Shown: piece after piece, positions 1 through 10,511 of the stretch | Position numbering within the stretch: position 1 is the first letter of the stretch | How the letters are laid out: each line of letters opens with the position of its first letter | From: Cantharellus purpuraceus | Lineage: Eukaryota; Basidiomycota; Agaricomycetes; Cantharellales; Hydnaceae | Length of the DNA stretch: 64,000 nucleotides | Reading direction: 5' to 3' | Assembly: GCA_025174535.1 (NCBI GenBank) | Contig: JALBUN010000004.1 | Span: forward strand, 1 to 64,000 | Notes under the pieces: generated by a model | The model's input: the letters and a program-made list of their open reading frames with translations, nothing else | Told to the model about the DNA's origin: nothing | Databases searched by the model: none | Position numbers and translations under genes: made by a program

Positions 1-1620
1 CTACTCGAAAGTCCTCGGAAGGCTAAGATCTATTCCAAATAGATCTCCAACATGCCTAACATCTAGTCTGCATCCAAGAAGGCAATGAATGGAAAATGAC
101 CTTCTGCACATGATATGGATCTTTCTAGTGGTGCATCATGCCCTTCGGACTAACCAATGCTCCAGCCGCCTTCCAGAGGTTCATGAATGATACCTTTGCC
201 GACCTCCTCAATGTGACTGTCCTCATTTACTTAGACGCTTGTTCAGAAATACAACAAATACTTATATACAACCTATTTTCCTCAAATTTTACACAATACA
301 CTTAGATTAAAACTTATTTTCATATTTCAATGTGATTCTCAAATTTTACACAATATACTAGATTAAAACCTATTGTGATATTTTGGCATAATTCACAAAA
401 ATAACTGTTTTTTCCCCATTTAGTGGTGGCAACTCTCTTGAGGGAACATCCAAATATCATTGATTCTTTCTTATACAATACTTGTAACATAATTTGAACT
501 ATCTTTAATCCCCACCTGGTATTTGTATATCTAAATACCTTATATAATACCAATTATATTAATACATACATTTCTATTATATCCATGTAAATGATTATGT
601 TCATCTCAACCAAATATCTCATCTTTTAAAGTTTATTAAAATATAGAATATATGTTTATATTTATGAAAATTTCACACATACGAAATCTTTTAAGATATC
701 CAAATTGTAACTCCCTGGCTTTATGTATCATTGAAATTCTGATGTATATCTCATATACATCAGAATATTATATACTGACATGATTCCGAACAAGCGTCTT
801 AGACAACATTCTGGTATATTCGGACAACGAAGAAGAACATTGGACACATGTCCAAGAGGTACTCTGATGTCTCCAAAAACATGGCCTCTTTGCCTGCGCT
901 GACAAATGCGAATTCCACTCCAACTTGGTTGAATACCTAGGCTATATCCTCTCCCCAGCAGGGTTGACAATGTCCAATGACAAAATCAAAGCCATACAGG
1001 AATGGCTGGAACCCCAGAAAGTCAAGGACATACAGTCCTTCCTAGGGTTCACCAACTTCTACCGCTGCTTCATTCATGGCTACTCTGATATCACTGTTCT
1101 GCTCACCCAACTCACTAGGAAGGGTATACAATGGAATTTCACTGACGATTGTAGACAGAGCTTTGAGACCTTGAAAAAGGCCTTTACTTCCACTCTGATA
1201 CTGACTCATTGGGTTCCAGACATTCCTATCCTATTAGAGACCGATGCCTCCGACTATGCACTTGCCACAATCCTGTCCATCATCTCTCCGGACAACGGAC
1301 AAGTCCATCTGATTGCTTTTCACTCACATACATTTACACCCCCCGAACTGAACTATGACATCCATGACAAGGAGCTCCTTGCCATATATGAAGCCTTCTG
1401 GATATGGAGACACTACCTTGAAGGCCCCTCCGATCCGGTGGACATCATAACTGACCACAAAAACTTGGAATACTTCTCCACAATGAAACTGCTCACCCAG
1501 AGACAAGTCTGATGGTCCAAATACCTATCTCAGTTCAGTCTCATTATCCGTTTCCGTCCTGGTCAACTCAGAGCAAAGCCCAACGCTTTAACTAGACGAT
1601 GGGATGTCTACCCTAAATAG
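1..1620 (+). pseudogene. Gy-A copy 1 reverse transcriptase and RNase H (broken)
   Basis: Translated in pieces, 1-230 and 802-1010 give the RT palm ([12 protein letters not shown] and [17 protein letters not shown] motifs, then LIYLDN). 1011-1620 gives the thumb/connection (FLGFTNFYR) and RNase H (LLETDASDYALATIL, ITDHKNLEYF). The catalytic YLDD box reads YLDN, and a MITE sits inside it at the TTA of the leucine codon. In-frame TGA codons occur at several places, for example just after 1510 where copy 2 has CGA. The longest open stretch is 925-1512. This is non-functional gypsy polymerase. Confidence 0.92.
234..798 (+). mobile_element. MITE family M1, copy 1 (565 bp, TSD TTA)
   Basis: The insert begins GACGCTTGTTCAGAA and ends with the reverse complement of GACGCTTGTTCGGAA, a 15-bp terminal inverted repeat with one mismatch. 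It is flanked by TTA at 231-233 and 799-801, and the empty site near 31550 in Gy-A copy 2 shows a single TTA. The interior is AT-rich and has no transposase frame. Size, ends and 3-bp duplication fit a non-autonomous DNA transposon, tentatively PIF/Harbinger-like. Confidence 0.92.
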
Positions 1621-1739
1621 GGGAATAGCGACTATGCCACTGTAAACCCCCACAACTTTTGCCCTGTGTTTACTAATGAGCAGCTGGCATCGTCCCTACA
1701 AGCATCCACCCTCATGACTCCCACCCTCTGAGCTGTCAC

Positions 1740-3825
1740 CATTATGGATATCGACCAACTCCGCTCCGACATCCGCTCATCACTCTGATCCGATCCTGTT
1801 GCAGTTAAACACTTGGACAACCCTTCTGATCCAAAATGGTCACTTGACCCTGAAGGACACCTCTGACACAACAACCAGATATACATCCCTGACACCAACG
1901 GTCTCCAACTCCAAGTTTTGCAGTATTATCATGATCACCTGATCTCGGGCCATTTTGGGCAAAATCACACACAAGGATTAATCTGATGAGACTATGTATG
2001 GCCAAAAATGCGAGAATACATTCAACACTACTGTAACTCCTGCACCACATGTATGCGCTCAAAATTGCTAAGGCACAAACCCTACGGAATGCTTAAGCAA
2101 CTTCTGGTCCCAGAGCAACCATGGAACTCCATCTCCATGGATTTCATAGAGAAGCTCCCCCCATCTCTCAGATATGACACCATACTCATGATTGTCGACA
2201 GGTTCACCAAACAGTCACTATTCATTCCGACGCATGACACCATCACCTCCGCCTTGCTAGCTAAATTGTTCATTCTCTACGTATTCTCTAAACATGGAGT
2301 CCCATCGCATGTCACGTCCGATTGGGGCTCAGAGTTCGTGTCCTCCTTCTTCCGCACATTAGGAAAGGCTCTCAACATGAAGCTTCATTTCACCTCTGGA
2401 TACCACCCTGAAGGAGAGCGGACAAACAGAGCGAATGAATCAGTCCCTGGAACAATACCTCCAAATCTATTGTAACTATCAACAAGACAACTGGGCTGAT
2501 CTACTTCCGATCACAGAGTTTGCCTACAACAACACTCCGAACGTGACTACTGGCGTCTCTCTGTTCTTTGCTAATAAAGGCTATCATCCAAACATCTCCG
2601 TCCACCCTGAGAAAGAACTTGCCTCCACCAAAGCCCGCCAATTCATAACTGACCTCAATCAACTACACCAACACCTCTGAGAAACCATCTCCAATGCCCA
2701 GAAACAATATCAAGTCTCCACAGACCGACACCGCATTCCAGCTCCAGACCTGCAAATTGGAGACAAAGTATTTGTTAAGGCCAAACATTTCCAGACCACC
2801 CATCCATTGAAGAAACTCTCCAAGAAATACTTAGGTCCTTATGAGGTCATTGCTCGCGCAGGCAGCAGGTCCTTCACCCTCCGCCTCCCTGACCACTTCT
2901 GAGCAGTTCATCTGGTCTTCCATATATCAATGCTTGAACCCACTACCATGAACAAGATCTCTGGTTGCATGCAACCTCCACCTCCTCCAATCATCATTGA
3001 AGGAGACAATGAATATGAGATATCTGAGATCCTGGACTCAAAGATTGACCATCGATACAAGTGCAAGCTCCAGTACTTAGTCAAATGGACTGGGACGCTT
3101 GTTCAGAAGGATGCTGTTATACAATATTCTGATGTATACAAGATGTACATCAGAATTTTAATAATGATCATAAAAATAGGTAGTTACAATCTGGATATCT
3201 TTAAAGATTTTGGATATCTGAGTTTTTTTGGATATCTTAAATTTTTATAAATATAAATATATATTTCATATTTTAATAAACTTTAAAAGATAAGATGTTT
3301 GTTATGGATGAACATAATTGTTTATATGAATATAACAGTAATGTATATATTAATATTATTGGTATAATATAGAATATTTAGATATACAAATACCAGGTGA
3401 GGATTCAAGGTATATTAGATTATTTGACCAGTATAGTACAAGAAAGAATGAGTGAAAGAAATCAAGTGTAGCAGGAGTAGAATATTCCCTTGAAGCAGTT
3501 GCCACTGGTAAATTAAAAGAAAAGAATTATTTTTGAGAATCATGTCAAAATATCAAAATATGTTTTAAATCTAAGTAAATTATATAAATTTGAGAATCAT
3601 GTATGAAATATCAAAATATGTTTTAATATAAGTATATTATATAAAATTTGAGGAAATGGGTTGTATATACATATTTGATGTATTTCTGAACAAGCATCTG
3701 GATACGAAGGCACCGATGAAGAGTCCTCATGGATCTCCACATCCAAACTCGATCATGCATCTGAATCCGTCTCTGACTTTCACTCCACTTATCCAGACAA
3801 ACCTGGCCCCCTTATGAATCTTTAA
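1740..3825 (+). pseudogene. Gy-A copy 1 integrase and chromodomain (broken)
   Basis: 1920-2080 encodes the integrase zinc-binding region (YYHDH...HYCNSCTTCMRSK). 2100-2690 encodes the catalytic core (SMDFIEKLPPS, LIVDRFTKQ-like, HVTSDWGSEFVSSFF, TSGYHPEG). 2690-2936 is the C-terminal part (GDKVFVKAKHF, KKYLGPYEVIA). The chromodomain (YEISEILDSKID... YLVKWTG) starts near 3005, is cut by a MITE at 3094 and resumes at 3699 (YEGTDEESSW), ending at a stop near 3825. Several TGA codons and a frame change near 2430 show that it is inactive. The second Asp of the catalytic triad region is in SDWGSEF; copy 2 reads SDQGSEF. Confidence 0.9.
3094..3698 (-). mobile_element. MITE family M1, copy 2 (605 bp, reverse, TSD TGG)
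   Basis: The ends are GACGCTTGTTCAGAA and its near inverted repeat (one end GATGCTTG). The flanking triplet TGG occurs on both sides (3091-3093, 3699-3701), and the empty chromodomain site (reverse strand near 35805) has TGG once. It is inverted relative to copy 1. The extra length comes from insertions in the AT-rich interior. Confidence 0.88.
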
Positions 3826-3920
3826 GTTCGATTGCTAATGCTAATTCTATTATTTAGCATCATCATTTTATTACAAGTCACAAGGAAAATTACAAGCCTG
3901 CCCAAAAAGCTCCGAAGGAA

Positions 3921-5653
3921 TCACTCTGACTCATTTTTCTCTGCTCCAAAATTTATAATCATTTTCATTTTTATTTTATACATCGCGTTTCCCTTCCCCT
4001 TATCTACCTCAGGCTCCGTCTCTGATGCCATCTCTGACTCATCATCACTCTCTACATCCAACACCCAATCTTTCTCATCCCCCATGTCCAAAGGGGCCAT
4101 GAACTTCCACAACCGACTGTCCAATGACCCTCCAGAACCTCCTTCCATTTCATCGTTTTCACCAAGTCCACTAGCAACCCCTCCGTCCGCTGGAGGTGCT
4201 CCGACTGCAGGTTAACCAGCTGGATAAGCTGGCCCATGGTACTATTGGGCACAGAGACGCGCCCCATACCTGCACCAGTCATTGCCCCTTCTGATCTGAC
4301 ACCACTACCCCCAGCTGCCACAGCACCTGTCTCCATCCGCCGCTTTTTGGTCAGACGACCTTCCAATTCTTTCTCTGCCCCTCCTTGTACCACTAGTTGG
4401 GGCTTGACGCTCTGACTCCGGGGATCAAACTTTCCATCGATCCTACACCCTCCTTTCTGACCCTGACAACGATCGCAGGACTGAAGGTGGCAAGTTGGGC
4501 TGGTAGGCCACACACACTCCATGCCCACGTCACGACACAAGTCGCAAGTTATGCCGGGCCCGCCAAATGGCTCCATTGGAGCCAGAGCCTTGGGTGGTCC
4601 ACCCCTTCTTGCTGTGGCCTCCAAATGTTCCCTCTCCTCCTCCTTGTCCTGCTGTTCTGCTGCTGCCTTCTCCATCTCACGCTTGCAAAGCTGGATTGCC
4701 GACCTAGTGACACACAGCTCCTTCTTACGGGTCGCCAAAATGCGACTCTCCGCCTTACACCATATGACCCTCTGATCCGCCTCCCGCTTCTCTGTATCAG
4801 CACTTGGGTACGCCTTCAATGAAAAGACCACGACGTCGAGGTTTTTCTTGGTGGTTGCAGCATAGAGCTCCGCCCTTTTGCGAGCCTCGACTGTGGCTAC
4901 CCAAGCCATTTCCTCGTAACAATTTGAAGTCAGATCCGGCTCCACATCCGTCCCAACATCCACACCTGCCTTGGGTTCCACATTTGCGTCGAGCTCCATA
5001 TTGGCATCAGGATCTGCCTCCACCTCCGCCCTCTCCACCTCCGTCGCTTCATCTTCCTCAGCCACACCCAACCCAAACAATGGCCATACCCATGGACGTA
5101 ACGGCGAGTCCTCCGCAGTGACAGTTTTCAGATGAGTTGTCTCCGTGTGTGTAACGGAAATAATGGCGACTTCAGGGGTCCCTGTCCGTATTGGCACACT
5201 TGGACTTCCTGGGTGGCTGGTTCCCCCTGCCCCGGTCACCTCCTCTACCTCCATAGTGGCTTCTAGCTCGTGTGCCTGCTCCTCCACTTCCTTCAGTCTC
5301 ATGGCCTCCATTGTGGCCGCAAGTTCCTTGACCCTGCGGGCTCTCTCGGCCTTTGCCTCCTCCTCCTTCCATCTCCATCCCGTCTCCACCGCCTCTTTCC
5401 GCCTCTGCTCCTCCTCCTTGCGTCTCCATTCCACTTCCTCCTCCTCCTTGTGTCTCCGTTCCACCTCCTCCTCCTCCTTGCATCTCCGTTCTGCCTCCTC
5501 CTCCTCCTTGCGTCTCCGTTCCACCACCTCCTCCTCTTTCCATTTCCACTCCTCTTCCTCTTCTTTCTGTTGGGCCAAGAGCAACTGCTCAAGCTTGGCC
5601 ATGCTCATGCTTGCCAAAGGGTTTGACATCATTGAGGATAAGACCTCAATCAT
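3921..5653 (-). CDS. antisense ORF of Gy-A copy 1: coiled-coil protein with Zn(II)2Cys6-like cluster
   Basis: An open frame of 533 codons (4052-5653) lies antisense between the chromodomain and the 3' LTR. A further 75 codons (3921-4148) in another frame continue it after an 11-bp deletion, judged against copy 2. Residues about 25-130 are E/K/R-rich repeats (KEEEEVERRHKEEEE-like), a likely coiled coil. Around residues 367-402 the pattern CDLC-x6-C-x12-CDRC-x6-C fits the fungal binuclear zinc cluster spacing. The C-terminus is acidic, then basic. Gy-A copy 2 carries the same frame at 37202-38928. An accessory element-encoded regulator or Gag-like protein is possible; no function is demonstrated. 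Its start codon is about 115 bp from the LTR, so an LTR-internal antisense promoter would be needed. Confidence 0.7.
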
Positions 5654-5770
5654 GCCCCTCCTTTTATATGTCTCCAGACCCCCAGTATAACTCTGACTGC
5701 ACCCAACCGTCTCACCTATTCAATCCACGGACATGAGGCCTCAGGGGCTTGGCCTTAAATGGGGAGATAC

Positions 5771-6331
5771 TGTTATGACTATATTCATTAACATCCAGAT
5801 CCCCGTCCAATCCACTCAGATCCCCGCGCATATGAAATCTATACTCCATTTGGAAACCGCCGTCTCCATCTACCTGTCCAATTGTCACTGCCGATTCCAC
5901 CCATCCATCTCCGGTTCCAATTGATGCATCAGCATCACCATAGGAACCTGGACATCCATCCCCGTCGGACTCAGACATACTCATGTAAGGCCGTCAGCCT
6001 CGGAGACCCATCACTGGAGTAATTATTATTAGATTTCAAATATGTATTTAAGTTGCCTGACTGGGGACTTCATTCCCCAGTTTGAATATCGAATCACGCC
6101 TAGTTCCTAAGTCTGATCCTAACTCTCTAAGTCATACTCCGTCTCCGAAATCTTGGACACTGGTATTAGTGAGGGCACAGCACATAAGCTGAAGCCAAGT
6201 CTGTTCTGACCCCCATGACATAACCGACTCCTTCTCCGACTCCGACCAAACCTCCGACCAAACCTCCGACCAAACCTCCGACCAAACCTCTGACCCAATC
6301 TCTGACCCCCAATCGGACCTAGTGCGTAACA
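5771..6331 (+). repeat. 3' LTR of Gy-A copy 1
   Basis: It starts TGTTATGACTATATTC and ends GTGCGTAACA (TG...CA). It is preceded by the purine-rich tract AAATGGGGAGA, a plausible polypurine tract. The same LTR borders copy 2 and occurs as a solo LTR at 50940-51465. A TATA-like TATTTAAG lies near 6047. A 12-bp unit (TCCGACCAAACC) is repeated about four times near 6236-6290, which makes this LTR roughly 50 bp longer than the copy 2 LTRs. Confidence 0.92.
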
Positions 6332-8326
6332 TGAAACAAATACACCTGTGAAAATATATATCCTACTGCTTAAGGCTCAGCAAGACAAAAGCACAAGCCA
6401 TTGATACACATAGTAATACATGCCAAACATAACACATTGTGTCCATAATCAATGTGTGGCTTGAAATCCAACAGGAAAGGCTTCAAGAGCCCACTCCTTT
6501 GACAATTCTCAATAGCCCCTTTACCCAGGCTCACTGGCACTTCTCCAGGGTCCTCCTCTCTTTGGAACACCCTTGGCACCATCCTGGCACATTTCCCCTG
6601 TTCTTGTGCAGTCATTTTTCTACAGGCTTGTCCATGTAAAGAGGAGTCAACAATAGCAGGTCATCAGACACATTGCAAACTGGTTGTACATGTGAACCTT
6701 CATCCACAAAATATACATGTAAGTGATACACATTGTTCCCAATGCGGTGAACAGTCATCCACGCGTTTTCCACAGCTTTGTACTTTGTACTTTGTATAGT
6801 TATTGTTTCTTCACATGACTATTGTTATAAAAAACCTATAAGTACAGCAGGATTTGAACTAGAAAGAAATTCAGTGCCATCCCTCCCTCACAGCAGAACG
6901 CAAGCCTAGCCAAGTCACTAGATTTTATGCTAGGTGGCACGCACCTAGCATGACTTCCATGATGTGCGCTTGTCATGTGCTGCTACAAGCGCGCGCCACG
7001 TTACTCATGTGTAGCTCCCAGTCAGCGTCCCAGGTCACACCCGATTCCCAGCCAAGGGGCTAGTGAGCTCGGTACTCTCTGCTAGTAGACACGACGTATG
7101 TCTCAGAGCCAAGTACTTGCTTTCTTGTTGCTCAGCAGGCTGGGGGATTCGGATGCGACGCCAGACGCAAAGGGCAAGAATACCCCGAAGTCAGAGCTTC
7201 AAAGCCACGCTGCCCAGTGCCAATACCACTCCCGCTTTCCAAGCTCGAGTTGTACCCTGGCAAACATTGTCGAGTTGTGACACTCCAACACTGGCAGCTC
7301 AGCTTGCTCGTCTGTTGATTAGTCGGTTGTAGAACTAGCATAGGTGTTTAGACGGCTGTTTGATTTCATTGTTGACCCCGCTGTGTGCCGGCCAAGTCGT
7401 TATACGAACTTGAACAACCTCGGAGAGCAGATATGTAAATCAAAACATTAGCGGGATCCAATTCTTCGACGCCCGAAGGGTGCCCAGCAACGTCGATGTT
7501 CAACCAAAGTCGTCGTCGACGATGGCTATGCATGCAGAGATTACTTTACAGAAGCTGCATTGTATCTACCTTCAGTTCATCTCGCAGAAACCTCTACGAT
7601 GACTGCTGTTGATCAGTGTGGGTCGGGTGAACGACCCTCTAAAGTCTACCGCAACATCTCCTGCTTGCCTCGTCATGCCGAGCAGACACTAGTGATGGCA
7701 CACACAATCTCCACATGACCGGCACGCACCGTAGTGACCACAACCGCGTTGTTGCATATAAAAAGCATAATATCCCAGCGATCCCTTTGTCCCATTCCCG
7801 AGATATTACGCAAACGGGTAGGGCAGACAATGGAGCACGCACGCAGTGGAGAGTTTAATTTTCCTGACGGGATGCATTGTGATCCCCAAAAGGCAATCAA
7901 AACGCACTTCCCGACACAATGAACTTTGTGTCCTAAACTTTCTCCCATGGGTTCATTAAGTGTCTGGGGTCGTGATGTAGTTCCGCTCATCTGCCAAGCG
8001 CACCAATCTGCTGGGACGAACCAAAGGTAAATAGGATTAAATATTCTGAGTTTGTTAGGCATAAAACATACATCGTGAAGCAAGAGAGAGAGAAATGTTA
8101 TGAGGTGCGTGTCAGTTGCGGTAAAGATCATAATACTCACAGTCAAGAAACATTCATTCTATTTACATCTGACACTATGGAGGTCAGAGGATGAACTATC
8201 TTTGTTCTAGTTTACATGGGCTGAGATGTCATAAGAGAATGTCAAAGGGATCCCCTCACGATGCAACAGACATAAGATAACAAAATTTTATTCAAGGGTC
8301 AGTCAAATAATAGTGTACATTGTATG
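6332..8326. other. no confident gene; host-like spacer
   Basis: Only short open frames are present (the longest is 157 codons, minus strand, 7673-8146), with no recognisable domain or clean intron chain. CpG dinucleotides return from about 7000 onward, unlike the preceding element. The reverse strand at 6370-6615 has an 81-codon frame with coding-like composition that I could not assign. Confidence 0.5.
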
Positions 8327-8458
8327 AACATGGTGTGAGTAACCGGAAATCGCCACGAAGGTGTCGCGATGTGAGCATGAGAATTGAAAGAGTTTTTGCA
8401 ATTCTCATACTCACATCATGACACCTTCATGACGATTTCTGGTTACTCACACCATGTT
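8327..8458. repeat. 132-bp fold-back hairpin
   Basis: 8327-8386 (starting AACATGGTGTGAGTAACC) is inverted at about 8399-8458, giving arms of about 60 bp around a loop of about 12 bp. The few mismatches between arms are transitions, mostly at former CpG sites. It lies 170 bp past the stop codon of the HMG gene. It could be a small fold-back MITE or a transcribed hairpin. Confidence 0.85.
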
Positions 8459-8628
8459 AAAATCCAATGAAGAATGTACAGTGAATGATTCACCATGGAC
8501 AAGCCAGGCTTGGGGTAGAGCATATATGTAGCGTACCACATTGCTCTCTTGTTTATATACACAATCTTGCCTTCCCAACAAGCGCATACCGTTCTGATTG
8601 ATATACTTGCGTCCGATCCAGGTTTGAA

Positions 8629-10511
8629 TCATGTAGACATGGTGTCGGACCCGAAAGAGACCTTCCAATGTTTCCAGTCGGCACCCACACGTCTGGTCGA
8701 AGCGTAGGTCGCACCCGCAGGAGGAACGTAGGCGGGCGGGGTATACGCAGGCTGGGGGTAGGATTGAGTCTGTTGCTCAGCAGGCTGGGCGACGTTCTGG
8801 ACCTGCTGCTCCGTAGGCTGAGCAACATACTGAACCTGCTGCTCAGCAAGCTGAGGGACATACTGAGCCTGCTCCATAGACCCAGCCTCAAAAGCCGCAC
8901 CGGCACTGGCAGAAGTAGACCCAGCCTCAAAAGCCGCACCGGCACTGGCAGAAGTAGACCCAGCCTCAGACCCACTCCCGCTCGCACCGTTGCTCCCCCA
9001 CATCTCCCCACTCTCAATGGACTGAAGGAGCGACGCCATCATCTGGTCAAGCTCAGCGGGGTGCATGTTCGACGTCTCACCCATGTTGGCCGATGACACA
9101 TCCAACTGGCTGGGGCCCGCGACGCTCGAAGGATCCTCTTCGATCAAAGAGTTGAACAACTCGGAGAAGCCCTGGGAGTTACCCTGCATCATTCCGTGGT
9201 TGGTACCGCTCGGACCTGTCATCGAACCATCGAACGAACCAGTCGAGCCGTAAGAGTTGAAGAAACCGAACGAATTGGGGTCCATGCCGCTGCTGTCGAC
9301 TTTGATACCATTGGCGTCATCAAAAACTTGCTCATTACTGAAGATATCACCGGTGCCGAAGATATACATCATGGGGTCATTGCTGGGATTCTCCATTGAT
9401 GCGTACGACATGGGGAACCCATTATGATCCCACTCCACACCCTCTTGCAAGGGCTGTGCAGGGAGCGGAACTGTGAGCTGATGCTGCATGCAACGTCAGT
9501 TAAACTGGTCTTCAAAAGCTAAAGAAATAAACCTACAGATGCAAGTCCGTACTCTGGAAGGTCAAGTGATGGGGCCTGCTGTGCCTGCAACGCGGAAGGA
9601 GAGACGCCGCACTCTGCTTGCTGCGGTTGGACGTGCTGCTGTTGCGGCTGTTGCTCCCACATCGACGTCGACGCTGGTGGTAGCATGCTGCTGGGTTGAG
9701 GGGCAACCAACGACGGGACAGGGTATGGGTATGGCGACAGCTTCAACGTCCCCTGTGCAGACGGCGATGCAGTTGGGGTCGAATAGTTCGTGAGGGGGAT
9801 AGGTGCCTGAAGCTGGACGGGTGCCTGCACGACGGGAGGGGATGGCGATAGCTTCAACGACCTCTGTGCAGACGGCGATGCAGTTGGAGTCGAATAGTTC
9901 GTGGGGGAGGTAGGTGCCTGAAGCTGAGCGGGTGACTGCACGACGGGAGGGATGGGCGCTTGCACGACAGGCAGGGTGGGAACCCACACGAATGGGACCA
10001 TGGGGGGCGGAACGGCAGGCTGGGTGGCGGCATTGGTCTGGGAGAACGAGGACGACACGTCGGACACGGGACGAGGAGGGCCAGCGGGACGCGGAGTGGT
10101 TGTGAGCAACGGAGGCGGGGGGTTATTGCGTACGGTGCGACGTATCCTGGATGCCTTTTCACGCCCCAGCTTAGATTTTGCCTTTCTCTCAGCCTCGCGC
10201 TCAGCCCTAAGTCGCAACTTGTCCTCCCTCTTCACGGGGTGGAAGCGATAGTCGGGGTATTTGGCACGATGCTCGGCGACCGAGATGCTACCGAGATGCT
10301 TATAGTACGCCTTCACGCTTGGAGCTGCGTTCTTCCACATCTCGGAAACTAGTCCCGAGAGGGTGGCTTGGCGAACGCCTGGTTGATCAGTGAAGGTTTT
10401 GATCACGGCTGAGCGAAATAGGATCCAGGCATTGGCAGGACGTTTAATATGTTCCACGTTGCCAGACGAGGGTTGTTTAGACGAAGAGGGTGTGTTGGAG
10501 TCGGGAGACAT
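8629..10511 (-). CDS. MATA-type HMG-box transcription factor
   Basis: Two exons, complement(9537-10511) and complement(8629-9483), are joined across a 53-bp GT-AG intron (9484-9536, phase 0) to give 609 aa. Residues about 20-93 form an HMG box of the MATA_HMG type (HIKRPANAWILFR ... VSEMWKNAAPSVKAYY ... HRAKYPDYRFHPVKRED), a DNA-minor-groove binder expected in the nucleus. The rest is low-complexity Pro/Gln/Ser, with an internal duplication (VQLQAP..NYSTPTASPSAQ twice) and an Ala/Ser repeat (SASAGAAFEAGST). The start ATG at 10511 was chosen because it sits just before the box; the open frame extends upstream without homology. HMG proteins of this class include fungal mating and sexual-development regulators, but a mating role is not shown here. 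Confidence 0.87.

Larger units (their letters stand above)
1..6331 (+). mobile_element. Ty3/gypsy chromodomain retrotransposon Gy-A, copy 1 (5' part outside window)
   Basis: The element enters the window inside its reverse transcriptase and runs through RNase H, integrase and chromodomain, then an antisense open frame, and ends in a 3' LTR. The order RT-RNase H-IN-chromodomain is that of chromoviral Ty3/gypsy elements. The coding strand has many in-frame TGA codons, and two MITEs are inserted (234-798 and 3094-3698), so this copy is dead. Copy 2 at 28591-39554 gives the intact sequence at both MITE insertion sites. The 5 bases after the 3' LTR are TGAAA; the matching left target duplication would lie outside the window. 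Confidence 0.93.

Noticed and set aside
5145..5690. Ser-rich and Pro-rich open frames on the plus strand opposite the antisense zinc-cluster ORF (also 38170-38965).
   Set aside because: They are mirror frames of a GGAGGA-rich repeat, with extreme one-residue composition, and they differ between the two copies.
6820..6940. Possible tRNA-derived SINE (AGTTCAAATCC B-box-like and TTTTTT on the minus strand).
   Set aside because: The T-arm stem does not pair, the A-box is imperfect and no second copy occurs in the window.
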